Shown: positions 43,623-51,857 of the stretch, piece by piece | Layout of the letters: every line of letters begins with the position of its first letter | Position numbering within the stretch: the first letter of the stretch is position 1 | Assembly: GCF_003171675.1 (NCBI RefSeq) | Contig: NZ_QFZQ01000001.1 | Span: 62,001-126,000, forward strand | Length of the DNA: 64,000 nt | Direction of reading: 5' to 3' | From: Reichenbachiella versicolor | GTDB lineage: Bacteria; Bacteroidota; Bacteroidia; Cytophagales; Cyclobacteriaceae | Program-made: the position numbers and the translations under genes | Notes under the pieces: generated by a model | Database searches by the model: none | Seen by the model: only the letters and a program-made list of their open reading frames with translations | What the model was told of the DNA's origin: nothing

Positions 43623-44698
43623 AGTTTTGAAGTGCGTTTGTTAGAAATAATTGATTTTATTTGGGCTGGTAGTCCGATCAATCCGTGGTCTAGATAAAGT
43701 ACAGTCACCACGAATAAAATCCCTAAGACATATAGCCATGATCCTGGAAGGAGTGAAGTGAAGATGCTATATAGAAAATTGACAAACAACGTTCCCAGTA
43801 CTGCTCCTTTTAAATTGCCTCTGCCACCCAGTGCCACCCAGACGATCATTTCTATAGAAGATTTAACTTCCATTCGACCGGGGGTAATGATGCCGGTCTG
43901 TGGTACATACAGCATACCACCGATCGCGGCGATCACAGCGGCCAACACAAAAACCGCTAATTTGTAATTTTGGACCCTATAGGTAGCGTAGCGCACACGA
44001 GATTCACTGTCTCTTATGGCAACTAGCACCTTTCCAAATTTTGAATTGACCAGTTTTTTTGTGCCCCAGTAAACCAGTACTAATACCATACAAGACAACA
44101 GGTACAGTGATAGTTTGGTTGTAGAAGTGGTAAGGTCGAATCCAAGTAATGTCTTAAAGTCTGTCAGTCCATTGGTACCTCCAAGAAGTGTCTCATTTCT
44201 CAAAAATAGCAACCACATAGCCAGTGCTAGTGCTTGTGTAATAATGGCGAAGTAGACTCCTTTTAGCCTGCTCCTGAATATAAAGTAACCAAAAAGCATC
44301 GCAAAAATAAGAGGTACCAATAAGGTCGTGAGCAATGCCAGAGGAAAGGAATAAAACGGCTCCCAAAAAAGGGGTAAAGTATCGACTTGATTCCAGACCA
44401 TAAAGTCTGGAATAACGGCACCATATACTCCAGTACCTTTATCAGCTAACAACATGTGCATGGCAATCCCATATCCTCCTAGGCAAAAGAAAAACGCTTG
44501 ACACATACAAAGTACTCCCGTGTATCCCCAAAGAATATCGACACTAATGGCAGCTATGGCGAAGCAAAAGTACCGCCCCCATAGTGATACAGTGTTGACA
44601 GATACTAGGTCTAGTGCGTAACCTATAGGGAGGAGGATAAGAAATACACCTAGAAAAAGGAGGTATTCATAATTTTTAAAAACAGCCTTGATTTGCAT
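43619..44698 (-). CDS. urtC: Urea ABC transporter permease UrtC, 359 aa
   Basis: LivM-like membrane permease with about nine hydrophobic helices. The family motif around ALGGRGNLKGAVLGTLFVNF marks the coupling loop with the ATPase. An additional extracytoplasmic part (about 80-110; LLADKGTGVYGAVIPDFMVW) is characteristic of UrtC. It pairs with UrtB to form the membrane channel for urea. The gene lies 6 bp after urtB and overlaps urtD by 4 bp. The length is typical. Confidence 0.92.
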   Translation of the reverse strand: MQIKAVFKNYEYLLFLGVFLILLPIGYALDLVSVNTVSLWGRYFCFAIAAISVDILWGYTGVLCMCQAFFFCLGGYGIAMHMLLADKGTGVYGAVIPDFMVWNQVDTLPLFWEPFYSFPLALLTTLLVPLIFAMLFGYFIFRSRLKGVYFAIITQALALAMWLLFLRNETLLGGTNGLTDFKTLLGFDLTTSTTKLSLYLLSCMVLVLVYWGTKKLVNSKFGKVLVAIRDSESRVRYATYRVQNYKLAVFVLAAVIAAIGGMLYVPQTGIITPGRMEVKSSIEMIVWVALGGRGNLKGAVLGTLFVNFLYSIFTSLLPGSWLYVLGILFVVTVLYLDHGLIGLPAQIKSIISNKRTSKL

Positions 44699-44704
44699 AG
44701 TGTT

Positions 44705-46345
44705 TTAATCTTCAGAGATTCTTCCCTTAGCAGGAAATAGTCCTTTAGGTTTAAATTGTAAAAAGATCATGATGACTATAAGAATGATGACTTTGCCATA
44801 TACTGCATGGAATATGGGTTCTAATGCCTTAGTGAGTTGACCAATACCTAGTCCAGCGATCACAGAGCCAAATAGATTTCCTACGCCACCGCTCACTACT
44901 ACTAGAAACGAATCGACTACATAAGTTTGTCCCATATCAGGTACTACATTTCCAATCAATGTGATACAGCAACCAGCCATGCCTGCGATTCCGGAGCCGA
45001 TGAAAAAAGTCATAGCATCTATCTTGGCAGTTGAAATCCCTAGGCAGGCACTCATGTCTCTATTTTGAGTTACTGCACGTATCCGCAATCCATTATTGCT
45101 TTTGTATAAGAAAAAGTACACTAATGCTACTAATACAATCGTCATAACTATGATGAAAAGGCGGTTGTAGGGCAAAACGAGCTGAGGGATAACTTCCCAT
45201 CCTCCAGATAATACAAAGGGGGTGCTCACTGAGGTCAAGTCTCCAAATATGGATCTGGCTAGCTGGATCAATATCAAACTAATTCCCCATGTGGCTAATA
45301 AGCTTTCCAGTGGCCTGTTGTATAGTTTTCTTAGGACGAGTCTTTCTATCAATAATCCAAATGCTCCTGCTACAACAAATGCTAGTGGAAGAGATAAAAA
45401 GAAAGAGAGGTTGCCTGAGGAGTTTGGAGAGATACTGTTAAAGATTTCTTGCACGCAAAAAGTAGTATAGGCTCCAATCATCATGAATTCGCCATGTGCC
45501 ATGTTAATTACTCCTGCCAGACCATAGATGATGGATAGTCCAAGTGCGATCATGATTAAGATACTTCCTAAACTTACTCCACTGAAAGCATTTTGAATCA
45601 ACGCTATTCTACTAGCTCGATCCTCCAAATCTTCTTTTTGAGTCAAAATGTATGAGTAGCTAGGATGACTTTTTGGTATTTGCTCGAGATACTGTTCAAG
45701 TATGTATGCCGTATTATCGCCTTGGTTGGAGACTAGTTGATCTACTAATGAGTGGACTTTTTCTGTGATTTTTGAGGATTTAAGCTGAATGGACAGGATG
45801 GTTTCCGTTGCCAGACGACTCATGTAATTATCATTTTCTAAATCTCTGGCGTCAGATAAAATTTTGAGGTCTTCAGGGTTTCCATTTTGTTGAAACTGTA
45901 CAAAAGCTAGTTTCCGTGTCTCTAGTTTTGGGCTTACTAAATTTACATAAGGCAATACTGGTAGTAAAATGAGTCGCGCTGGTCTTGAAAATCGAACTTC
46001 TGTTAGTTCCGCTCTCTTTTTGGCCATGACACCACCTTGGTTGTTTCGAAGAATTTTTGTGTCAGGATATACCTTCAATACTTGATATTCATCACTTCGG
46101 TCAGCCGCTATTGGCTCCCCGATAGTGACCAGTTGCTGGTCATACAAGTACAGTCTTTTTTGATTGATGGCGCTAATCAATGGGAAGTGCTCTATTTTTT
46201 TCTCCCTGACTAGCTTTTCAAGCGCTTGTGTTCTCAAGGCTTGATCTTTAGATATCAGTTGGCTTGTCATCTCGTCCGGTTGAGCGAGCATAGACAATGG
46301 TATAAATATCACCACTAAGAGGAGTGTATAATATCTGAAACGCAA
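44705..46345 (-). CDS. urtB: Urea ABC transporter permease UrtB, 546 aa
   Basis: The C-terminal 300 residues are the LivH-like permease with about eight helices and the coupling motif VSGGVGNLFGSVIAGLGIGQ. In front of it is a signal peptide (MRFRYYTLLLVVIFIPLSML) and a large extracytoplasmic region (about 25-235) typical of UrtB proteins, with segments SKDQALRTQALEKLVREKKI. The permease helix I-II segment IIYGLAGVINMAHGEFMMIG matches the family. It forms the urea channel together with UrtC. A hairpin precedes it in the urtA-urtB gap, which could lower its expression relative to the binding protein. Confidence 0.92.
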   Translation of the reverse strand: MRFRYYTLLLVVIFIPLSMLAQPDEMTSQLISKDQALRTQALEKLVREKKIEHFPLISAINQKRLYLYDQQLVTIGEPIAADRSDEYQVLKVYPDTKILRNNQGGVMAKKRAELTEVRFSRPARLILLPVLPYVNLVSPKLETRKLAFVQFQQNGNPEDLKILSDARDLENDNYMSRLATETILSIQLKSSKITEKVHSLVDQLVSNQGDNTAYILEQYLEQIPKSHPSYSYILTQKEDLEDRASRIALIQNAFSGVSLGSILIMIALGLSIIYGLAGVINMAHGEFMMIGAYTTFCVQEIFNSISPNSSGNLSFFLSLPLAFVVAGAFGLLIERLVLRKLYNRPLESLLATWGISLILIQLARSIFGDLTSVSTPFVLSGGWEVIPQLVLPYNRLFIIVMTIVLVALVYFFLYKSNNGLRIRAVTQNRDMSACLGISTAKIDAMTFFIGSGIAGMAGCCITLIGNVVPDMGQTYVVDSFLVVVSGGVGNLFGSVIAGLGIGQLTKALEPIFHAVYGKVIILIVIMIFLQFKPKGLFPAKGRISED

Positions 46346-46392
46346 TATGATAGAAAGTTAAATCGTGAAGGGAACTAGTCCCGTTAAGTAAA

Positions 46393-46419
46393 CCGGGTAG
46401 CAAACTAAGCGCTACCCGG
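46393..46419 (-). promoter_or_regulatory. Hairpin between urtA and urtB
   Basis: CCGGGTAGC (46393-46401) pairs perfectly with GCTACCCGG (46411-46419) across a 9-nt loop. On the transcribed strand TTTACTT follows. It lies between urtA and urtB, a place where partial termination or RNA-end protection would give more binding protein than permease. Confidence 0.65.
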
Positions 46420-46440
46420 ACATCATGAATTTTTGTGTTT

Positions 46441-47766
46441 TTACATCTTGGTGTAAGTACCACCGTGATTTACGTGGTCACAGCTTTTGTTAGGAGAAGT
46501 ATATTCTGACCAAGGTTGTGGATCTACCAGTCCTGGGGTCTCCCAGATTACATCAAACTGACCATCTGCTCTTATTTCACCGATTTTAACTGGTTTAGCT
46601 AAGTGATGATTTTTAGGGTCCATTTTGACTAGCCCTCCTGGTGATTCAAAAGTAGAACCATACAAAGCTGGTCTTACCTTGTCTACATCAAGAGTTCCTG
46701 CTTTTTCTACAGCAGATTTCCACAAATACACACCAGTATATGCCCAGCAAATCGGATCATCTGTCACACGAGTATCTCCACCCGGCAATCCGTTCTTTTT
46801 ACAGAATGCTCTGAAATCAGCTACAAACTTGTCATTGATCGGGCTAGATACAGATTGATAATAATTCCAAGCGGCCAAATGACCTACTAAAAATTCGGTA
46901 TCCATCGCTCTGAGCTCGTCCTCTGCTACAGAGAATGCCATGATAGGACAAGTGGCTGCTGACAATCCTTGATTCGCAAATTCCTTGTAAAAAGGTACAT
47001 TTGAGTCACCGTTGATGGTACTTAATACACAAGCCTTGCCACCTACTGCAAAAGTCTTAATCTTAGAGACTATCGTCTGGTAATCTTGGTGATGAAATGG
47101 GGTGTATTCTTCGATGATATTAGATTCAGGAACTCCTTTAGCTAATAGGAATGCTTTCAAAATCTTGTTAGCCGTTCTAGGGAAAACATAGTCAGTGCCT
47201 AGCAAGTAGAACTTTTCATAAGCTCCACCTTCTGGACTCATTAGATATTCTGCAGCAGGAATTAATTGCTGATTAGGTGTAGCTCCAGTGTATATTACAT
47301 TGGCAGAACACTCTTCACCTTCATACTGAACAGGGTAAAAAAGTAGGCCGTTATGTTCTTCGAATACTGGAAGTACAGATTTTCTGGAGACAGAAGTCCA
47401 GCATCCAAATACTGCTGATACTTTTCTATCTATCAATAGCTCTTTGGCTTTTTCTGCAAATAAGTCCCAGTCAGATGCAGGGTCAACGACTACTGGTTCT
47501 ATCGGCATGCCTAGTACACCACCATCAGCGTTGATCTCTTCGACTGCCATTTCTACGACATCTTTTAGAGATACTTCTGATATAGCCATAGTACCGCTCA
47601 ATGAGTGGAGGATACCAATTTTAGCCGTTTTAGTTTCAGCCGGAGCTTCTTTGGTCTCAGTTTTTTTACTGGGCGTAGAGCAAGAGATTAGTACACTTCC
47701 TATTGCTGCAATCATGACCTGAAAGAGCAGTTGGAAAACGTTTAATTGATGTTTTGTTTTTCGCAT
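46441..47766 (-). CDS. urtA: Urea ABC transporter substrate-binding lipoprotein UrtA, 441 aa
   Basis: Periplasmic-binding protein of type I fold. The N-terminal lipobox (VLISC, about residues 25-29) makes it a lipoprotein. Conserved blocks include AKIGILHSLSGTMAISEVSL, MAVEEINADGGVLGMPIEPV, VFGCWTSVSRKSVLPVFEEH and VQYEGEECSANVIYTGATPN, characteristic of UrtA (the EGEECS segment in particular). The C-terminal portion has HHLAKPVKIGEIRADGQFDV. It captures urea for the UrtBCDE importer. First urt gene, 114 bp after the nickel transporter gene. Confidence 0.94.
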   Translation of the reverse strand: MRKTKHQLNVFQLLFQVMIAAIGSVLISCSTPSKKTETKEAPAETKTAKIGILHSLSGTMAISEVSLKDVVEMAVEEINADGGVLGMPIEPVVVDPASDWDLFAEKAKELLIDRKVSAVFGCWTSVSRKSVLPVFEEHNGLLFYPVQYEGEECSANVIYTGATPNQQLIPAAEYLMSPEGGAYEKFYLLGTDYVFPRTANKILKAFLLAKGVPESNIIEEYTPFHHQDYQTIVSKIKTFAVGGKACVLSTINGDSNVPFYKEFANQGLSAATCPIMAFSVAEDELRAMDTEFLVGHLAAWNYYQSVSSPINDKFVADFRAFCKKNGLPGGDTRVTDDPICWAYTGVYLWKSAVEKAGTLDVDKVRPALYGSTFESPGGLVKMDPKNHHLAKPVKIGEIRADGQFDVIWETPGLVDPQPWSEYTSPNKSCDHVNHGGTYTKM

Positions 47767-47880
47767 TTTATGTAAAATTTATTAGGGTTTATTTTTTGAA
47801 CAATCGATAGAGTCTTTGATACAATAATTTATGTTATTCATATTTCTGATTTCATGAAGAGTAAGACTTTGGTTCTATTC

Positions 47881-48447
47881 TTAAATATGATTATAAATAA
47901 TAAATGCTCCATAAATTATAGAAGCAAGTGCTGTTACAAACTGTATAGGTTTTAGTTGACGAGATATGGAAGAAATCTGAGATATAGCGACATTGATGAT
48001 GCCCATACCAATGATGGCTCCAATAGAAAATAACAATAGACTGGTGGATTGACCTCCAAAGCTGGTGTCTGTCGTGAGTCCTGCCAAAACAACGCCTGCA
48101 GAACCTGCTATTCCATGAATCAAACCAACAGTCAGGTAATGATGTCCGTCTGTTTTGGTATTCTTTCTTTGAAAAAATACTAGACGGTATATCCCCATAG
48201 CAACCAATAGTATACCTACGGGCAATTCTAGCTTGATTGGGATGCCAGACAATACGAATACTTCTAAACTCATATAAATCAATCCACAGATTAAGATTGG
48301 TATGGAATGACCTACTCCCCATGAAGCGCCTTTTACTAAAAGCGATTTGATGTTTCGGTTCTCACCATCATTTAATGTAGCGACAGCTAGTAAATGGTCA
48401 GATTCAAAGCAATGTATGATGCCTAGAAGAAATGGAAATAGTGTCAT
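47881..48447 (-). CDS. ureH: UreH-type nickel permease (urease accessory membrane protein), 188 aa
   Basis: Six hydrophobic segments in 188 residues. The first contains GIIHCFESDHLLAVATL, the H-x(4-5)-D-H metal motif of the NiCoT/RcnA/UreH superfamily. Segment GLIHGIAGSAGVVLAGLT and MGIINVAISQISSISRQLKP fit the shorter UreH type. It would bring nickel into the cytosol for urease maturation, consistent with its place 114 bp upstream of urtA in the urea operon. The symbol follows Bacillus UreH and is not the UreD-like UreH of other bacteria. Confidence 0.8.
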   Translation of the reverse strand: MTLFPFLLGIIHCFESDHLLAVATLNDGENRNIKSLLVKGASWGVGHSIPILICGLIYMSLEVFVLSGIPIKLELPVGILLVAMGIYRLVFFQRKNTKTDGHHYLTVGLIHGIAGSAGVVLAGLTTDTSFGGQSTSLLLFSIGAIIGMGIINVAISQISSISRQLKPIQFVTALASIIYGAFIIYNHI

Positions 48448-48568
48448 GTTTTTGGTTTGATTATAGTTTTTAAGGGTCTAAAAGATTTTAGAAGTTATTT
48501 TGTATCAGAGCAATTTTGCTCCTCCACAGGTTGTAACTATTATTTATGAATTAGTAGTTGACGGTCTT

Positions 48569-49849
48569 TTAGAAAACAAAGAATTGTAACTGTAGCCAGA
48601 TTTGACCATAAGTTCCATCTTCAGTCATTCCAGTGTCGGTATTGAATCCTTTTCGAGTAGAACTAGTGTATGACAATCTGATGTTCGAACCATAGCCATT
48701 GTAGAAGTAGTTGATTCCTCCTCCAAATATGGTAGTTGAATTGAAATCATCGAAATCCGAAGTGGAAGCAAAATCACCGATTTGCTCTGGTTTAGAACTC
48801 ATATTTTGGCGTTCATACCTGATCCAAGGTTGGATTTTTGCGCTTTTGAAATAATATCCCAACTCTAAAAACTCGACTGTTTGTGCTGGTATCATTGAAG
48901 CAAATGAGTAGTCGTTTTCCAAGTCAGTACCGCCTGTCATGTAGGTAAAGGCTGTATTGAGTGTTACAGAGCCTGCTTCACCAGCCGGCATGTCTAAAAA
49001 GAAGTCGCCTCCTATATTGTAATATGTTCCTTGAACATCAGCTCCAATCGCCAATGCAGCTGTCTTTCCTGCTCCTAGTTTAGTGCCGGCGTAATAGTAA
49101 TCCTTTTCTGCGTCAAAGAAATTATAGGCTAGACGACCTACGATTCTTGGGGTAGTTTTACCGCTAGCAAATGCACGTCGACCTGTAAACAATCCAACTC
49201 TGTACTCAAGTTGATCATCTAGAAAGAAACCCCTTACGTTGACTCCTAGATCTCTACCAAAATTGTTTTCTAATGGCTGACCTTCAAATAGGTTATATGG
49301 GTATTGGAAAAAAGTAAAATCGTTGGCCATAAGTGATGCGGCACCTTGTAGTCCGTTTCTGTTGTGAGAAACTAGCTGCTTACCTGCTACTATCATGTGT
49401 CCTCCTCCTAGTTGGTGCTCATACTGGGCATCTAAGATGATTTGAGCTACTTTTATGTTTTTGGTACTGTCATTTTTAAGCCCACCAACTATAGTAGGAA
49501 GTTCTGTTTCTAAGAAAAAGCTTCCGTTCTCAGATAGTTGTCCGCCTACAAGTATTCTAGCTCTGTAAAGACTAAACCCTGTTCCCCATCCGTTGGAACC
49601 ATTATCGTAACTAGTTGCGCCTACTCCAAACCCAGACTGCTGTGCTGAAGCGAACATATGGACTATGGAACCTACGTTGACTGAGGGTTTGAAAGGTTCA
49701 TCATCTGCTGTTGTTTCATTCTTGTTTTCTTCTTTAGCTTCAATTTGAGGAGCTTCTCTCAGATACTTTAATTTTTCGTCTGCTCCTCCGGCCATTGTTA
49801 GTTGGATTAGACCAAGCCAAACAAAAACGCCTAAATAGAATTTTTTCAT
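48569..49849 (-). CDS. Outer-membrane porin, first gene of the urea operon, 426 aa
   Basis: A signal peptide (about 1-20, GLIQLTMAGG) precedes a 16- to 18-stranded beta-barrel-like sequence (GWGTGFSLYRARILVGGQLS, AQYEHQLGGGHMIVAGKQLV, GRLAYNFFDAEKDYYYAGTK) ending in the aromatic LQLQFFVF. It resembles the phosphate-selective porin O/P class. The context, upstream of the nickel permease and urt genes in the same direction, suggests that it admits urea or nickel through the outer membrane. Upstream are three ACTTAAG palindromes (49901, 49933, 50305). Confidence 0.82.
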   Translation of the reverse strand: MKKFYLGVFVWLGLIQLTMAGGADEKLKYLREAPQIEAKEENKNETTADDEPFKPSVNVGSIVHMFASAQQSGFGVGATSYDNGSNGWGTGFSLYRARILVGGQLSENGSFFLETELPTIVGGLKNDSTKNIKVAQIILDAQYEHQLGGGHMIVAGKQLVSHNRNGLQGAASLMANDFTFFQYPYNLFEGQPLENNFGRDLGVNVRGFFLDDQLEYRVGLFTGRRAFASGKTTPRIVGRLAYNFFDAEKDYYYAGTKLGAGKTAALAIGADVQGTYYNIGGDFFLDMPAGEAGSVTLNTAFTYMTGGTDLENDYSFASMIPAQTVEFLELGYYFKSAKIQPWIRYERQNMSSKPEQIGDFASTSDFDDFNSTTIFGGGINYFYNGYGSNIRLSYTSSTRKGFNTDTGMTEDGTYGQIWLQLQFFVF

Positions 49850-49898
49850 TGTTTTAGTTTTTAAATATGTTAGAGATTATCTGAAGTGTTGTGATAAA

Positions 49899-49942
49899 AT
49901 ACTTAAGCAATTTATTTGTTTGAGTTAAAAATACTTAAGTAA
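49899..49942. promoter_or_regulatory. Putative twin operator upstream of the porin/urea operon
   Basis: Two palindromes, ATACTTAAGCAAT (core 49901-49908) and ATACTTAAGTAATT (core 49933-49940), about 50-90 bp before the porin start. Core matches the element upstream of ureD. Confidence 0.5.
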
Positions 49943-50302
49943 TTCTGTTTGTTTTTGGCCGGTTTCTTAGAAGTGATAAAAAAACATTTTGTTATATGTA
50001 ATTAACTGGTTGAAAATATGATGTATTACATGTTACGGTAATAGCAGAGTGGTATTTAGAGGGGTACTTTAATTCAGCTACAGGAGGAAAGGTACTTAGA
50101 GCAGCGTACTCTTTTCACTTTAAGAAATCGCTATTAGCCTTTTTATACATTGGTTTAAAGTAAGCTTAAAAAGTGTCTGGAAATCTTGAATTAATGCCAG
50201 TCTGAATCAACGAAGTAGATTTAATGCTCTTTCGTCTTCAAGGATATGGAATTCAGTAATGAGATAAGTTCTTGTTGTTCCTTAGTTACAAATAAGGATT
50301 TA

Positions 50303-50314
50303 CTACTTAAGTAT
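50303..50314. promoter_or_regulatory. Third ACTTAAGT palindrome
   Basis: TACTACTTAAGTATTT, core 50305-50312, about 455 bp upstream of the porin start and 36 bp beyond the stop of the LytTR gene. It could be a distant operator or a chance match. Confidence 0.35.
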
Positions 50315-50349
50315 TTTTGTGAAAATTGATTGATGATGTGTGAAGGTAA

Positions 50350-51093
50350 TTACCCTTTCAATTGTTGGATCACTTCTTCCTTTCGGCGTCTGGATATATG
50401 TGCGATAGACTGATCCGACATGACTAAGTAGCCGCCATCACTTTTGACGAACGAGCTGATATGTGCTTTGTTGATGATGTGAGCTTTGTGAGTTCTGATA
50501 AAACCAAATTCTGCTAGCAGACTTTCGTATTCAGAGAGAGGTTTGGATGTTAGTATTTCAGGACTGTCTGCTATGAAAAAACGAGTGTAGGCACCTTCTC
50601 CTTGACATCGAATGATCTTGTTGATTTCGATAAATTCAATTTTATCTGAAAAGGTGAGTGCGATACGCTGTCTCTCTCTGCCTATGTGTTCGTTGGTTAA
50701 AAAGTTTTGGAGTTTACGATTCCATTCAGATTGAAGTTTTTCTAGTTTATTGACTGCACCGATCAGCTGTAGCGCATCGATAGGTTTTAGGATATAATCT
50801 AGTGCAGAAAACTTAATAGCTTGGATAGCAAAATGATCATAGGCCGTTACGAATATGACTTTAAAGTCTGGATTGTCGAAGAATTTCAAAACTTCGAAGC
50901 CATTTCCACCTGGCATTTCGATATCCAAAAAAACCAATTCAGGAGAATGTTCCTGAATGGTTTTGATCCCTTCGACAGCAGAATTTGCCTGTCCTATAAT
51001 TTGAACATTAGGGCAGTGCTTAGAGAGAGTCCCTTTGAGATTTTCCCTGCCATTGAGTTCGTCGTCGATGATTACTGCCCTAATGTTGTTCAT
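50350..51093 (-). CDS. LytTR-family response regulator, 247 aa
   Basis: Receiver domain (1-125) with acidic D10/D11 (RAVIIDDELNGRENLKG) and phospho-acceptor D57 in LVFLDIEMPGGNGF. The LytTR DNA-binding domain occupies about 140-245, with QRIALTFSDKIEFIEINKII, CQGEGAYTRFF and FIRTHKAHIINKAHI, typical of the family. It is the partner of the LytS-type kinase encoded 2 bp upstream. Bacteroidota LytTR systems often regulate envelope or lifestyle genes; the target here is not known, but the operon also encodes a thioredoxin-like envelope protein. Confidence 0.92.
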   Translation of the reverse strand: MNNIRAVIIDDELNGRENLKGTLSKHCPNVQIIGQANSAVEGIKTIQEHSPELVFLDIEMPGGNGFEVLKFFDNPDFKVIFVTAYDHFAIQAIKFSALDYILKPIDALQLIGAVNKLEKLQSEWNRKLQNFLTNEHIGRERQRIALTFSDKIEFIEINKIIRCQGEGAYTRFFIADSPEILTSKPLSEYESLLAEFGFIRTHKAHIINKAHISSFVKSDGGYLVMSDQSIAHISRRRKEEVIQQLKG

Positions 51094-51095
51094 TC

Positions 51096-51854
51096 TTATT
51101 CTGATTCAAGACATAATTTTACAGAAGTACCGCATGCTGATCCATCCGATTTTTTTAGGTCCTTGATCTCAAACTGATACTCAGTATTGTGTTTTTGAGA
51201 TATCAGCTTTAGCCTTTCTTCCGAAAATGCTAGTCCCTTACCATTACCAGATGGTTTAGGAGTTAAAAAGTCTCTACCCGCACCATTATCGAGGATTTCC
51301 ATACAAATATAGTTTTGCTCGTTGGAGATAATGATTTTTAGTTCAGCACCTGCCTTTTTGCCCGCAAGTCCATGAATGATAGCATTTTCTACGATGGGTT
51401 GAAGCAATAGAGGAGGTACATAAAAGGCGTAAATATCTACATCTCTTGTTTCTATCTCATACTCAAAATCAAACCTGAGTTGTTCGATGCCAATGTACTC
51501 CTTCAGAATATCTAATTCTTCACTTAATGTGATTTCGTCTTTTGAACTGTGATTCAATATGGCTCTGATCAGCTTAGCAAACTTTGAAAGGTACCTATGC
51601 GCCTCGTCGTTTTTCATTTGCTGTACAAGGTTCTGAATAGAATTCAGGCTGTTGTACAGAAAGTGAGGGTTCATTTGCGCTCGAATCGCTGTTAGTTCCA
51701 AGTCTCTTACTTTAGCATGCAGGTTTGCAGTCTGGAGTTTCGTTTTAGCTATTTGTCTATAGACTACTCCTAGGATCAGAAGAACAATCACCAGAGCGAA
51801 TAGGCCATACAAAAGGGTCTTGAGTTCTTTTACTTCGCGATTCTCTTCGCTCAC
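51096..51854 (-). CDS. LytS-like sensor histidine kinase, 252 aa
   Basis: A short kinase of the His_kinase (PF06580) type: one N-terminal membrane helix (about 12-32), a coiled coil, then IRAQMNPHFLYNSLNSIQNL with phospho-acceptor H64, and a HATPase domain with YVPPLLLQPIVENAIIHGLA (N-box) and MEILDNGAGRDF (G-box). There is no large sensor domain, so it probably receives a signal from the membrane or a partner protein. The response regulator starts 2 bp after its stop and a thioredoxin-domain protein gene lies 3 bp before its start. Confidence 0.9.
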   Translation of the reverse strand: MSEENREVKELKTLLYGLFALVIVLLILGVVYRQIAKTKLQTANLHAKVRDLELTAIRAQMNPHFLYNSLNSIQNLVQQMKNDEAHRYLSKFAKLIRAILNHSSKDEITLSEELDILKEYIGIEQLRFDFEYEIETRDVDIYAFYVPPLLLQPIVENAIIHGLAGKKAGAELKIIISNEQNYICMEILDNGAGRDFLTPKPSGNGKGLAFSEERLKLISQKHNTEYQFEIKDLKKSDGSACGTSVKLCLESE

Positions 51855-51857
51855 CGT

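Larger units (their letters stand above)
49850..50349. other. Promoter region of the urea operon, with palindromes
   Basis: 500 bp without a gene. It carries three ACTTAAGT-type palindromes (cores at 49901, 49933 and 50305; the first two are 32 bp apart, near three helical turns). The right end also holds the 3' flank of the LytTR response-regulator gene. No TAnnTTTG element was found with confidence. Confidence 0.6.

Noticed and set aside
47891-48322. Second minus-strand frame of 143 codons within the nickel permease gene
   Set aside because: Out-of-frame shadow with Arg/Ser/Cys-rich translation; the permease frame has the clear metal motif.
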